Source: Monilinia fructicola (lineage: Eukaryota; Ascomycota; Leotiomycetes; Helotiales; Sclerotiniaceae). Taken from it: a stretch of DNA of 64,000 bases. Where the stretch lies: NCBI GenBank assembly GCA_008692225.1, contig VICG01000001.1, forward strand, positions 794,501-858,500, in the 5' to 3' direction. Under the pieces are notes generated by a model. That model worked only from the letters and a program-made list of their open reading frames with translations, did not search any database and had not been told where the DNA came from. A program made the position numbers and the translations under genes. This document shows, piece after piece, positions 1-12,401 of the stretch (its first letter is position 1; every line of letters begins with the position of its first letter).

Positions 1-1169
1 TTTCATGGAAATACCTGCATACCTTGAGGCGCGTAGTTAAGCAGCCTGATATGTTCCGCACTTAGTCACACATCCAAGTTTGGGTACAAGATCTGTAGAA
101 AAGGGGCAGAAGGACGGGGGAGTGTGGTTCACGTACCATCTAGACATCAAGCAATCTGTGAAGAAGAAGGCAAGATAGGCGGAGGAGAAGCACTTCCTTG
201 CACATTAGCATGCTTTTTCTCTCGCGTATACAATGTATTGTATCACAATGGAAGACGCTTTCATGTCACGGTGAGGAGTTTGTCCATACCCACTAATATC
301 AAGAGTTGATGTTAGCAAATTTGCAAGGCAATCTGCACATCTTTCGACCACATCTTGGAATTTAGGAAGATATTGCTTACAAGAACGGCCAAAAATACTT
401 CGGTAACCCTGATTCTCTTTTCAATAGTCCACTTCGCTTCTAGAGCATTCATTTCATCCCACAACAACTCCCTCATAAATGTCAACGCGCATCGTAACCC
501 CCACCAAATCGCTGGAGCGATACTAAGTAGCCGGCAGAAGAGTAATGGAAAATGCCAAACTCTGGCAACACCGAGAAGTACTGCAACACGCGGATGCAGA
601 ACAGAGGTCTTGCCCTCGGGATCCGCGGGGTGCAGGTTTGGCTGGTATGCCGAGGGAGATATGGTGGTGGATGGTATTTCCGAGGGGGACGTAGCGAAGG
701 AGGCTTGGTGCGAACGACGCCGGGTGGAAGCCAGAAGGAGATTTGTTTACGGCATATGCTGCCGCTTTGCAATCGCTGGGAATGCGAGAAGTGGGTGAGC
801 GTTTCCCTGATGGAATGTTATGTCAGTAAGTTGAGGAGAACAAGTCGAAACTCTGTACCTTATGGACGACTGAGAGTAAGAGCAAAAAGATTCCTGATCA
901 AGTATCGAGGTATCATAAAAGACAAATGGTAGAGGGTTGCAAGGTGTGAGCAAGGCCACCCCACTCTGTTCTCTTTCAGCCTTGTCGATCTGTCTACTTT
1001 AGCTCAGAGCACCAGCCACAACAAAGCCACATGAAGCCACTAAGGCTGTCGGAATATTCTCAAAAAAGTTCAATCAATGTACAGCATGGTGAGGGGAGAA
1101 TTCTTATGACAGGCCTCCGACGTACTCTTTTTCTTTTTGTCTATCTCTCTTCATAGTACTACCAATTCG
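1..1169. other. Left-edge region without a clear intact gene
   Basis: No complete gene could be built here. The plus strand between about 480 and 825 has protein-like composition but is broken: a short frame opens at ATG 480, a second opens at ATG 545, and the latter meets TAG at 692-694 and stays open again to a GTAAGT donor at 826. This could be a degenerate gene or the 3' part of a gene whose exons I cannot resolve. The rest holds the upstream region of the mL45 gene. Confidence 0.4.
480..825 (+). pseudogene. Possible broken protein-coding remnant (unrecognised)
   Basis: One plus-strand frame starting at ATG 545 reads as ordinary protein for 49 codons (begins MENAKLWQHREVLQ). It is interrupted by a single TAG at 692-694, then continues for 43 more codons (contains DLFTAYAAALQSLGMREV) to a good GTAAGT donor at 826. 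A short ATG frame at 480 (MSTRIVTPTKSLERY) precedes it in another frame, ending just before an AG that could be an acceptor. No intron of plausible length removes the stop while keeping the frame. I do not recognise the family. It may be a pseudogene, a gene with an unresolved exon structure, or chance. Confidence 0.25.
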
Positions 1170-2043
1170 ATGGCTCAAGCTCTCCGCAGAAATGTCTTCC
1201 CTACCCCTCGGAGTCCTTTCTCCCTCTCAAACCCTCGATACTTCTCCGTCATAAGCCCAAGACAAGCTTCACCTGCCAATCCCGCACAACATCCCGATCG
1301 TAGAATGCGTATGCAAGCTCTGTCAGGGAGACAAATGGCCACAGACGTGGGCCTACTACCCAGTACGTCTACTTCAGTTGCTTTCTCTGCTTTCCAGTTC
1401 CTGCGTTAACAATCCCGAAGATACATTCATAGTCTCAAAAGGCCCCTCTCTCTTCAAAAGTCCTAAAGCATTCTCAAAATTTCAATGGACACGATTGAAG
1501 ACACGATTTTGGGATAATGTCGCCACTATCGCATTTAAATGGATGTCTCCCAAAACCGGGCGTGTAAGGAGACAGGTACAGCTCAAGCGTGGCTCAATAG
1601 TTTCCGCAGCCGAAGCTCTGTACAAAGAGATGTACCAAAATTTTGCCTCTGGTGATACTGGACGCCTGCGTAGAATATGCGCTGATGGACTCTTTGAGAG
1701 TTTCTCGCAACGGATAGCATCGCGACCTAGGGGACAGAAGGTATCATGGAACCTTGAGAAGATGAACCGAAGACCTAAGATCATGTCGACGAAAGCTGTT
1801 ATGATACCCGGGGGTGAGGGCAATGTGATACGACAAGCGGTAGTCAGGATTTCGAGCCGGCAGAGCATGAGAATGAGTGATAGGAGAGGGAAAGCTTTGC
1901 CAGGAAGTAGTGAGAAAGATATTGTGGAGTATGTGGTTGTGCAGAAGATTTATCGAAACTGGCAGGACAAGGAATGGCAAGTTTGGGGGACGACGAAGGC
2001 TACTACGTTGAAAGATATAGAGCAATGGGAGAAGATGGCTTAG
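1170..2043 (+). CDS. Mitochondrial large-subunit ribosomal protein mL45 / Mba1-like
   Basis: Two exons, 1170-1362 and 1421-2043, give 271 residues. The 58-bp intron has a GTACGT donor and a GTTAAC branch-like site ten bases before the AG at 1420. Another acceptor at 1432 is also in frame, but the 1420 choice keeps a GLLPNTFIV stretch like that of the family. The N-terminus is rich in Arg and Ser without acids, as in a mitochondrial presequence. The rest matches the Tim44/Mba1-like fold (SLFKSPKAFSKFQW, then WQVWGTTKATTL near the end). Family members sit at the mitoribosome exit tunnel and help insert mitochondrially made proteins into the inner membrane. The ATG at 1170 is the first in frame. 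Confidence 0.82.
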
Positions 2044-3932
2044 AAATGAGGGGTGTTAATTCAGGAGCTGTACAATATGCATTTGTCTTGTTGTAAGATA
2101 TCCGTGGGGTTTAGCTATTGAGCTAATCGCGTTGTATATGACTTCCCCTTTTCAGAAGCCCGGCTAGCAACTTTTAGCATCAAAAATCTCGCTTGAGAAG
2201 AGTGAGAATGTCGTTCCTTGAATGAGTTTCGAGGGGTTCCAGGGGAACATAGATGACACAAAGAACTTGGCATGTTTCTTTAGCTGTCGAGGCTGGTACA
2301 AAAAATTCAAGTACTACGAAGAAGTCGATCTATCCATCACTGCTATCGCACCACGAGTGAATCTAAAGAGCGGAAAGTTGTTCCAGTGACAATATAGAGC
2401 CCTCCAATGATTTGTCCTGTTTCAGTCTATAAGCTTTCCCCTACCTCCTTTCCTGCTTCGATATAGCTTTTTATCCATCCATCATCCACACCCAACCTCT
2501 CATCCCCCTCTGCTCCCCTCCGCCTTCCAACTCTCGGATCCTGATTTCCCATCATCTACAAGATCAGATGCCCTCTACTTCTCCAAATCAGTTGTATCTA
2601 CCTCCATCTCATCCCAACGTACCCTCAACATCATATTATACAATAACTTTCCTCCGAACCTAGGACTCCATCCAAATCTTACCTCACTTGCACCTCCTTA
2701 GTGCCGAAGAAGCAGCAATAATAGCAGCCGTTTCTATACACATAACATCAGAAACCCCCATGGAAAGCCTTCACCCCCCGCCCCTCCCCTCTTTCGACCC
2801 CCAAAGGAGATAACTCCGACACTCACTCATCATCTCGCCAATTTCCATTCCATACAATTCTGAAATCTTCCCGTCGCACCGTGAAGTTAGACCCTTCAGA
2901 TGACTAGCATAACACTCCAAAATTTATATAAGTATTCTCCCCCTTCCCCTCCTTCTCTCCTACATCTTCACCGCGCACTACAATGCAGCCAAAGAAGTAC
3001 AAAGAGTCATCTAACCCCCGCTTGCTTACCCCCCCTCTCCCCACCCCCATCTCTCAAATACACGTACATGTATAGAATGAGATATCGATCTCTTCTTTGT
3101 CGAAGGTAGTCATCCATTGTACCCTCGTTTCTCATTCCCTTCAAGATACTCAAGACCATAATTGTATTCTCCATCTCTCCAATACCATGCTACTATACCA
3201 ATACATCAAATACTACTACTAGATGTACTTGGTTCAATTATAACGTAAATCGATATAAGGAGAGACGGCGGTTATTGGAACAAGGCTGCTCAAAAACTAG
3301 TATTTCACAGACGGAACCTAACAAGCACGGTACGCACAATACAGGGAATATGGGAAAACCACAGGAAAGTATAAGATATTCCAGTGGAGTCGTATATAGG
3401 TGGCGTTTAGTATCACGTTCAAAGTTCAAAGTACTATTCGAATATTTCGAGTTGCATTATGACATATTACTATCACAACAATGCAAAGGGTATTTCAAAT
3501 GGTATGCTTTTTATTCCAGTCTATGTAAGCTAACATGCAACTGATTGATGGTACATGGTTTGTTCATATCGAAGAGACTCTATCCTACATCTATCTTGTC
3601 CAAAGGAGCAAGAGAATCAATAGGGAGCTGGTTACCAAATAAATGGCAGACCAAGAGCCACAATGCCCTGTCATGATTGACTGGTAGACAAGAATCCTGT
3701 ACAACAGTAGATGAAGCCAAATTCCTGCAAAGATGAAGAAATACCATAAACTCCGTGAAATAGAAGTCGTGAACATGAAGATATAATCCGATTAAGATCA
3801 GAATTGGTGTTATGAAACATAAAAAGTAAGAAGAACATGCTGCCCAAATGTCAAGAAGAGAGACAAGTAAAACCGTGGTAATAAATGAAACTGATACTTT
3901 CAGACAAATGGATTTTATTGAGAATACAAAGA
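2044..3932. other. Intergenic region between convergent genes
   Basis: This gap lies between the 3' ends of mL45 and the RRM gene. From 2400 to 3070 the plus strand is strongly pyrimidine-rich, like a fungal 5' leader. A short ATG frame at 2568 and an open frame ending at TAA 2811-2813 (contains EEAAIIAAVSIHI) could belong to a small spliced gene, but no good donor joins them. I see nothing else that can be supported. Confidence 0.4.
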
Positions 3933-6669
3933 TTACTCAACGACTGGAGCATTTCCACTTGGAGTTGGCGTAGCGGACCGATCTTCATGAGCCTTGTTTG
4001 CAACACTAACAGAGGAATACGGGTAGTAAGCTTGTTGAGAAGAAGCCAACTGGCCAGTTGGTGGGCTCTGCATACCCCAGTATGGAGCAGGAGCATATTG
4101 CTGGTATGGTGCATAGCCGCAGTATGGTGATGGAGCAGTAGGGCTACCAGTCAAGTCAGTTGAAACTGCAGGGTTGCGCATAGCATAACCAGGACTACCA
4201 GGATAACCTGGGTAGTATGTTGGAGCCGGGGAGTAGGAAGCAGCATTACTATAGTAATGACCTTGGCCATCGGTGAAGACGGCTGAAGGAGCAGCGTAGC
4301 TATAGTATGGGCTATATGCTGCGTAACCGTAAGGTGATGCGTAGGTCATTGGAGACATCTGAGTAGATGGGGAAGATTGTTGCTCCACATGTCGATCAAC
4401 ACGAGGAGACTGGAATGATCGAGTGGAGGTCGAAGGCTGCGATCTAGAGGATTTGCCCCTGCTACCACCGTTCTCAGAGTCCTTTTGAGCAACTCGGAGA
4501 GATTTTCCACCGAAAGTGAAACCATTCTATGGTACTCTTAGTAAACTATGAAAGAGAAGAAGATGGAGTTGTGTCTTGCTTACCTTGGCATTGACCGCAT
4601 TAACAACTGCCATTGGGGATTTGAACTCTACAAAAGCAAAGGCAAACTTCTCTTCTGCTATAAACATGGCGGGTCAGCTTAAGAACGTTCAATAAAAAAG
4701 GTGGCGACTTACGTTCAAACTTGGATGCATTCTCTCGGACACTGATGTCTTGGATTGAGCCATAGTGCTCAAAAAGACCTCGAATTTGTTGTTCGGAAGT
4801 ACCCAATGGAAGGTTACCAACGAAAATCGAGCGACGGTCGACATCGTATCTTGCCAAATATGCCTTGGTAGAATCGACCTCTGCGGCAGATGGTGATTGC
4901 TGGACAGGTGCTGCAAGGCCTGCAATGGGTTGCAGCTTGTAAAGATCATGGTTGCGGAAAGCCTGTGAGGAAGTTAGCATGAACGATCAGGGATGTATAG
5001 GAATGAACTTAAACTTACAGCTTGAGCATCTTGACCTTCATCATACATTTCAAACTGAACAATGACACCTTCGTTGAGGTTGAGTGCAGTACGCTCTACA
5101 TGAGAAGCAGTGTAACAAAGCTCAATCTTGCCAAAGCTCTTAAGAAGATCTCTAACTTCACCAGGAGTAACGACTGGGCCATACTTGCGCTCAACGAAAA
5201 AGAGACCTAAGAAGTGTTAGAAAAAGAAGTATCCAAATTCGTCGTAAGAGATGATCAACTTACGATGAGCCTTAGCCTTCTCGCATCGACATGGACGGCC
5301 TTTGATCAAACGACCTCTACCCTCCTTGATAGCTCTCTCAGCATGTTCTTGCTTCTATCAAAAGTTAGGTAAACCCAAGAAACGTAATTATAGTGGCAAC
5401 TTACAGTGTATTGGCAAAATGCAAAAGGCATGTGCTTGCCATCTCGGCGGATCTTGACGTAGACAGGACCATACTCTCGGAAGACTTGGGTAACAGCCAT
5501 TTGAAGGGAATCTTCATTCTCGGATTGAAGGAGACTGCAAGAAGTTGTTAGTGGGAGCCGCCAGGAAAAGAGGGCAAGAAGACAGAATCATCGAGGAATA
5601 GAAGGTGAGAGACTTACTTGGCAACGAAAACACAGCAAGAGGGGGGGTAGACAGCTTGTGCATCCTCAGCCTTGACAACAGTGTATCCACTAAGTCTATT
5701 GCCTGAAGCATCAGTGGTCTCGGAGACATGCTCTTGGACGTGAAACGCAAGCTTGCGCTGAGTTTCACCGTAATTGCTGTCAATGGTGCCAGCAGACTTG
5801 GACTTTGATGGTGACAACTCGGAGCTGCTACTCGAGCTTCTTGGACGCCACATGGCATCAAGATCTCTGTGCTTTGTGGCCTTGGGAGTATGTTGATCAT
5901 TGTTGCGATACTTGGAAACATTCTTGATTGGGGATTGGAATGGATCATCAGCATTGCTCTCAGAACCATTACGAACAAAAGGTGGTGAGTAACTAAAGAG
6001 GAAAGAAAAATGTTAAAAGGCGATTAACGGTTAGAGGTAATGCGAGGCAGGAACAACTTACAGGTTAGCGTTTCTTGAACCACGGGTAGAACGATGACCG
6101 GAAGATGTCACGTTGACTTGGACATTACTCTCACCACTCATAGTAAGTTGAGCAATGCCAGCAAGAAGTGCTCCTTTATAAACGTTAGCAATGGGTTGTA
6201 GATGATTAAAAAACAATGATAGGATATCTGTGAATATGAAAGATATTATCAAGATAGTAGATACAAGAGGGAGTAACGTGTAAAACATAACATCTATATG
6301 AAGAATGATGTAGTGATATGGGTAAAGAGAAAGATGGACATGGTGAAGGATGATGAAGGAGTATGAAGAGTTAGGAGTAGATACATGATGAAGATGACGA
6401 TGGATCAAGATGATGGAGAGTCAAGATGATGATGATGAAGAATAAAGATAAAATGAACAAGATACCTCGTACATACCTTCATTATCAGGAGTATTAGGAA
6501 CACCAGAATCACTGGCAGCAGAACTACCATATGTACTAGCAGGAGAGGGCTCAATCTGAGTAGAAAGTGCAGAATTGGAACCAGAATTACCAAAACTGGA
6601 GGTGGACGAGGTTGAGTGCATACCAATGGTATGACCACCAACAGTTGAAGATGGAGTAGCAGGCGACAT
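3933..6669 (-). CDS. RNA-binding protein with three RRM domains
   Basis: Nine exons on the minus strand: 6669-6477, 6173-6062, 5992-5618, 5534-5405, 5354-5264, 5206-5019, 4962-4713, 4657-4584 and 4526-3933, giving 668 residues. RRM1 (about 221-280) has the RNP2-like CVFVANL split by an intron and the RNP1-like MPFAFCQYT. RRM2 (about 301-363) is more divergent. RRM3 (about 407-471) has RSIFVGNL and KFAFAFVEF. The N-terminus is Ser/Thr-rich. The C-terminus is a Tyr/Pro/Ala-rich low-complexity tail (YASPYGYAAYSPYYSYA), typical of proteins that form RNP granules. The architecture recalls the fungal Rim4-type meiotic regulators, but the assignment is tentative. Exon 8 has a tandem TAGCAG acceptor. 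The first intron is unusually long at 303 bp. Confidence 0.85.
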
Positions 6670-6837
6670 TGTTTATCTCTGTTTTCCTTTCTAAATGGAG
6701 CTTGGATAGAAGAAGAAAGAGTAAGAATTGATCAAAATTGAAAAGGGACAAAAGAAGAAGCGTTTGATGCAGGTGCAGCTTGACAATTATATTGTACTGT
6801 ATTATGTTCAACAGTTGTGTGAAGGGAAAGAAGTGTC

Positions 6838-6990
6838 AATGGAAGAAGAAGATGAAGGGGAGAGGAAGAAGAAGAAAAGGAAGAAGATGATGCAGAAGCA
6901 GTGGAAGGAGGAAAGAAGGAAGGGATGAGGGGGGGGGAGGTTGTAAAAGGTGTCGTATCGTGTCGGAAAGAGGAAGGAGGAAGGAGGAAG
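6838..6990. repeat. Purine-rich GAA/GGA low-complexity tract
   Basis: The plus strand is almost pure A/G here, with runs of AAGAAG and GGAAGG and a G8 run near 6931. It lies just upstream of the RRM gene start, so it is probably part of that gene's promoter or 5' leader (CT-rich on the coding strand). Confidence 0.7.
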
Positions 6991-7466
6991 GAGACAAGAG
7001 GAAGAGTGTGGGATGTTTTTGTAGATGTGGTAGATGTGGTAGATGTAGAAAGAATCGAATTGAAGAAGAAAAACGGAGGGAAGGGAGAGCGGGGAGGGGA
7101 GGAAACAAGGTGGTATGATTGATATCAAAAGAGGTGTTGTTGTTTTTGGGAAGAGGAAAGTATCAACAGATTCATAATTGAAATCAATTTATACCCATTT
7201 TCTGGTGATTTCTTCCATGTGCGATTGTCTTCTTCGTTTAATCATTTGAGGACCTGGAGAGATGCTATACGGGCCGATTAAGGGAGAAAATATTTTGAAG
7301 ATTGGACGGCGAGAGATAGATACGTCCGAGGTATTTAAGAGGGAAAGAGGTACCCATCGGGAATAAGAAGATGAGTTCCTACCTATATGGTCATGAGAAG
7401 ATGTTGATATCTAGAGTCGGAAGTAGATGAAAGGAAATACATAGTAGGAGAGTAGAAGAGGAGAAG

Positions 7467-7586
7467 AGAGTAGAGTGAAGAAGAGTAGAGTGAAGGAGAG
7501 TAGAGTGAAGGAGAGTAGAGTGAAGCAGAGTAGAGTGAAGCAGAGTAAAATAAAGCAGAGTAAAGTAAAGCAGAGTAGAGTAAAAA
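7467..7586. repeat. Eight tandem copies of a 15-bp unit
   Basis: The unit AGAGTAGAGTGAAGG repeats eight times with small changes at the last base. The final three copies drift towards AGAGTAAAATAAAGC. Because 15 is a multiple of three, both antisense frames stay open through it, giving spurious repetitive ORFs. Confidence 0.85.
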
Positions 7587-7977
7587 ACCATATCACAATC
7601 TTCTTTCCGCTCCCAGATGGATCATTGGTTCAATTCTATTCTTGACCCTATAGTAATTGAAACACCTCAGCAGCTTTTCAGCTACTAGGTGTGTGCGATC
7701 ATCACGGGAAAGTAGTTCCTTCCAAATATAATGTACAATTTCACCGTAGAGAAGAATCGGAATCGGGATCGAAATTATTATCGGCCATCGGGAATAATTG
7801 GAAAGTATCTTCATCTCTACCACATAGCGCAGGTTTGCATTCAACTTTGTACCTACTACATAGAGTAGATATGTAATACCGAGGTAGATACAAGGTAATA
7901 ACATAATCAACGAGTTTCTGTCTACGAGTCTCAAGATGATCTGGTCTGGTGTGGTATGATGTACCCACATGAGAGAG

Positions 7978-8075
7978 GTAGAGACAGAGAGGCAGCGAGA
8001 CAGAGAACAGAGAGGTAGAGACAGAGACAGAGAGACAGAGACAGAGGGACAGAGAGACCGAGATAGAGAGACACA
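7978..8075. repeat. GAGACA/GACAGA microsatellite
   Basis: Imperfect GAGACAGA repeats run for about 100 bp on the plus strand. Confidence 0.75.
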
Positions 8076-8639
8076 CTCATATGTCGTAGAATAGATCGAG
8101 AATTGGGTTTATGAAGTAAAATCCTCATTCATCTTTTCCTATAGGAGAATGACACTTTGAACATTCCTTTCAAGGAGATTATGTTTGTTTTCCACCTACG
8201 AGGTACTCACCCGGTAGATCTTGATGGCTATATATGCCCAGTATGTGTGTGTGGTTTTGAAAGAATAAACAATGTCGAGGCTTCATCCAAATTTGGTTTT
8301 ACATACAATTATCCCGGGGTTCTCCCGATTCTAGTGAACTTATTAGTCCGGAATGGCACCGGATCAACTATAGAGCGACCCTTGCGCGGCCGATCATCCG
8401 AAGTCCCATTGAAGAAAGTACCTACTGTAGTAGAAAGAGGGGAGCTTGGGAGCTACTGACAAGCATATCAAAGCCTAGGTCACAGTTGTCAAGGTTGTCA
8501 AAGCCCAGTTCCAAATCAATTCTCAATTTAATTTCAATTGACAGCAGGCATCTAAAGTACTTGATTACTACCTAGTACATATATGAAGCTTGCGAGCACC
8601 CTTACTAACCCTCTTCTCATCACTGCTTAAGTCTTTGCT

Positions 8640-9505
8640 ATGAAGGTCACACCTCCCCTCTCCAAGGGCTTCTTCAGCCGAAGTGTAGATGAATTCAAAC
8701 GATTGTCAATGAGTGGTAAGTCTTCCAAACACCCCAGGTATCAAATATATAGGCAGGCTTACTCTCTCTAGCACTTACCGCAGAGGGGACAAGGAGACCT
8801 ACGTCTCCATTGCATCTTGCGAATTTCCACCATCCTGAATCAGTGAAAACCTGCAAAGTCTTCTCCGATGCTGACATGGGAGGCTTTTCAAAAGTAAATT
8901 TTGACTGGATACCCCCCTCCACGAGCTCACATCCCACCTCATCCGAAAACAAGAATGGGCACGTCAAATTCCACGGGAACATATCGATAGACTTACCCCC
9001 GAACAGACCACAAATACAGCGAAGTGGCTATGCGGCTTGGAGAACTTGGGATCAGCCAGCCACAATATTTGGAAAATCACTATGGAATATAGATGCATAT
9101 GGATTGCTTGCTTTACGGATCAAGAGCGACGGGAGGAAGTATTTTGTGAACATACAAACAGAATCAATCGTACCTACGGATATACATCAACATAGGCTGT
9201 ATGCGCGAAGGCCCGGAGAGTGGGAAACGGTTTTGATTAAGTGGAACGAGTTTGTGCGGACGAACCATGGCGTTGTTGTAGAACCACAAGGCGAAATGTT
9301 GAGACAGAAGGTACGGACGGTAGGAATAGGATTGATTGATAGAGTTCCTGGTGATTTCCAGCTTTGTGTGGAGAGGATCTGGGCCACTAATGGGTTGAGC
9401 GAGGCGGATCTAGAAGAGGATGGCAGAAAGGAAGAGGGCCAATTGAAGAGCAAACATGGCGCCAATATCAGATGGAGCGAAGACAAAGGCGATATACCCT
9501 CATGA
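8640..9505 (+). CDS. Complex I intermediate-associated protein CIA30 (NDUFAF1 family)
   Basis: Two exons, 8640-8715 and 8772-9505, encode 269 residues. CIA30 is an assembly chaperone for mitochondrial respiratory complex I that acts on the membrane-arm intermediate. Family features visible are the SDADMGGFSKVNFDW block after the N-terminal helix, GNISIDLP, WDQPATIFGKSLWNIDAYGLLALRI, and the C-terminal GIGLIDRVPGDFQL. The 56-bp intron has a GTAAGT donor and a GCTTAC branch-like site. A second in-frame acceptor at 8783 would shorten the protein by four residues; the upstream one keeps the conserved ALTAEGTRRP stretch. Confidence 0.88.
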
Positions 9506-9967
9506 ACAATCTCATAATGGAATCAAAATAAATACAATTGAAAGAATGCTATTCTGAAGCTTCTGCTGTTGCACACACAATGAATGATGTCTCAGCCAAC
9601 GTCTTTGCTTTGTATCGTAATTTAGATCTAGTCAGATGTCCACTAACATTCCCAATCACCTTATAAATTCTCACTCTAGAATATGAAATTCACGTAGCAA
9701 CTAGCCGTACGAATATCGTGCCATTCAAACATCATTTGCAATATTTCAATATTCACTCCTAATAACTTGGAACCCCGCAATACGCTGCGGCAACCGCGTT
9801 CAGCGCGTCTTCCCTCCTTCCTCCAAAATCTATTAACTACGACCGATTCATTTGGCTTGATAAATTCATATCCTCTTGAAGTTCACCGCGATTGATAATA
9901 TTTGGTGGAATGTGACTATGAGTATTGAGCCTCCAGTGCGCGAAGTTGCCATCGGGATATTTCAGCT
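9506..9967. promoter_or_regulatory. Upstream region of APC5
   Basis: About 460 bp lie between the CIA30 stop and the APC5 ATG. No convincing specific site was identified; it contains the CIA30 3' end and the APC5 promoter. Confidence 0.4.
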
Positions 9968-12401
9968 ATGACTCGTTATTTGACACCCTCCAAAATCGGT
10001 TTGCTCGTACTCATCGAGCTCTATACGGATGGAATTGTCTCTACATCATCCACGATATCCATATTATCTTTTGTTCTCGCACAGTTGCTACCGTCAAGCT
10101 CGGTGAAGCAATCGGTGAAAGCCTCCACTACTCCACAATATCCAGTCCTCGATTTAGAGACGTTCGAAGCACTACTCAAGCAACACAACGCTGCTTCTGG
10201 ACATCCAGGCAGGTCTTTATGGGATCATTTTCTTGCCAAGCTATGGAGAATCGACAGTCTAGATGCCTTACATGAATTCTTTACGAGGCTGAACAATCTG
10301 CTGGCGAAATCCCGGGAGGAAATTAAGAAGGATGGCGAAATGGGTATTCCCCCGCCATCGGGCGATATGATACACCTGTCTCGCATATCGCCCTTCGGGA
10401 GTTTTCTACGAAAGGCTAAGATAGAGTTTGAAAGGCTGAAATTTGGTGATGTGCTTCAACTCTGGACGACTTTCATGAGATGGAGGCAACAGTCAAAGGC
10501 ATACTGGTCTAGGAGAGGTCGCGTGGTTGGACATTGGGCTGGGGACAAAGTCTTAACGGAAGGAGAGGAGGTATGGGGGCTTGATGAGACTGAGACCTTG
10601 GCTCATATAGCTTATGGTGGCTTAGAGGAGGAGGAAGCAAGTGGATCGATCAGTACTGATGATGTGGAAAAGCTACTCGAATTTCACGTGGAACAGATGC
10701 AAAGTAAGTTGCTTTTGGCGCCTACTGCTGGAGGATCTCTAAAATATCTGACTTTTCTAGAACTTGGCACGAGGATGCCAATTGAGGTGAAATCTAAGCT
10801 CAAATCCCTCCTGGACGACAGTATCATAACGCCCAGTTTGTCCCACTACCTAACGTTAGTATAATATGACCCCATTGTCTGCTTGAAACTGACGAGCAAC
10901 CAGCTTCCTAGATGCATGGAGATCTGGTGATTATCCTTCATCTTTCGATAGTCTCCACCGATACTTTGACTACACGATGCAAAACCGAGATCGGCTGTTC
11001 TATCAATATGCTCTTATGAACCTTGCAGTCCTCCAGGCTGATTTTGAATGTTACGACGAGGCGGTGGCTGCAATGCTGGAGACAGTATCTACCGCGAGAG
11101 AAAATAAGGATATGGCGTGTCTGAATTTTGCTCTAAACTGGTTATATCATTTTGGAAAGGCGCATCCAAATATCATTGAAGGTTCTGGCTCAACGAGTAT
11201 GCTTGGTGTTGAGAAAGAGGGCCTTGCATTTCTACGGATTAAAGCTAAAGAGACTGGTATGTGGACCCTCTGGAGCTCTTCACTGCTCAGTGAAGCAAAG
11301 TTGGCACTGTCAAACGGTGAGAGTGTGGCTGGTGCTTTTGAGGGAATACTTAAGAGCTCGCACCTAGTGACGGAAAAAGGAATCAAGAGCATGATGGGAC
11401 CACAAATTGCGATGCAGTCTTCCTTATGGGGTCGCTTAGGGCTGGTTTGCCTATCCAAGCAGTATAGTGAGATATTTCTCCGATGTCATGCTCGGTATGG
11501 TCTATTCGATGATACACTAAGATTTACGTGCCGGGTAGCACACTATCTGATGGAGCGGGGTTCTTATGAGCAAGCAGCAGAGAAGCTGGAGGGTCTAGAT
11601 TCCAACGCTTTACGTTCATGGAAGGCTAATCAATATTGGCTGAGATATCGTGGAATACTACGCCTTAAGCATGATTTGTACGCCAACAATCTAGAGGGAG
11701 CTGATCACATTCTGTCGCAGCTACTTCAATGCGATGGTCTTGAGGCGGACTCAGATCTTACCTTTGAGATCAGCACGCTTCATGTCGACTACCTCATTCG
11801 CCGAGCAGATTTTGGTGCTGCGCTGTCGAAATTGGAGCAACTCGCGTCTTCACTCAAGGAACAAGGAGATGATATCAATCTACGAGTCAAGATATTGACA
11901 ATGAAAGCTCTCTTGCAAAGCAGGACAGGGCGCCCTGAGAAAGGCTTCTCTGTCGCAGTCCGTGCGGCAAGTATAGCATGGCGAGCACGCTTAATGCCGG
12001 CGCTTTGGGCTGCCATGGGAGCCGTGGCGAATGTTCTAGTTGCACTTTCTGAATTTCAAGCTGCCTGTCAAATAATCGTTGCGATCATTCCTCGTGCCTT
12101 GGAATGTGAAAACTGCACATTGAGCGCACAGCTCTATTCTTGTCTCGCCGAATCGTTCATGGGATTGGCGGGACAAGCAGCAGCAGGGGATCCCAAAAGA
12201 ACCGAGAATTTGACAAAATCCTTGGACTTCCTTGATCGAGCTTTCAAGGAATTCTGCGCCATCGGGGATACCAATGGGCAATGTGAGACGCGAGCCAAGA
12301 AGGCGATGGTGATGATGGCTGTCGGAGACAAGACATTGGCCAATGACTACGCTTCTTCGTTTTTGGACCTTGAGCAACAGAGAGCTGCAGGGCGTATCTA
12401 A
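9968..12401 (+). CDS. APC5: Anaphase-promoting complex subunit 5
   Basis: Three exons, 9968-10703, 10761-10854 and 10904-12401, give 775 residues. Apc5 is a TPR-type scaffold of the APC/C ubiquitin ligase that drives exit from mitosis. The family signature is clear: the N-terminal MTRYLTPSKIGLLVLIELY, and YQYALMNLAVLQADFECYDEAV followed by FALNWLYHFGKAHP in the middle, then helical repeats to the end. The first intron (57 bp) is a multiple of three without a stop, so unspliced RNA also reads through; splicing gives the better EQMQKLGTRMP junction. The second intron is only 49 bp. It sits beside COX13 and APN2, as in other ascomycete MAT regions. Confidence 0.9.

Larger units (their letters stand above)
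6670..8639. other. Divergent intergenic region rich in microsatellites
   Basis: This is the shared upstream region of the RRM gene and CIA30. It holds a purine-rich GAA/GGA tract (about 6838-6990), eight 15-bp tandem units (7467-7586) and a GAGACA-type repeat (about 7978-8075). A 125-codon ATG frame on the minus strand (7970-7593) is open but lies among repeats, and I could not support it as a gene. Confidence 0.5.

Noticed and set aside
7593..7970. 125-codon ATG frame on the minus strand with hydrophobic stretches
   Set aside because: It lies between two microsatellites in a promoter region, shows no recognisable domain and has AT-driven codon use; not enough to call a gene.
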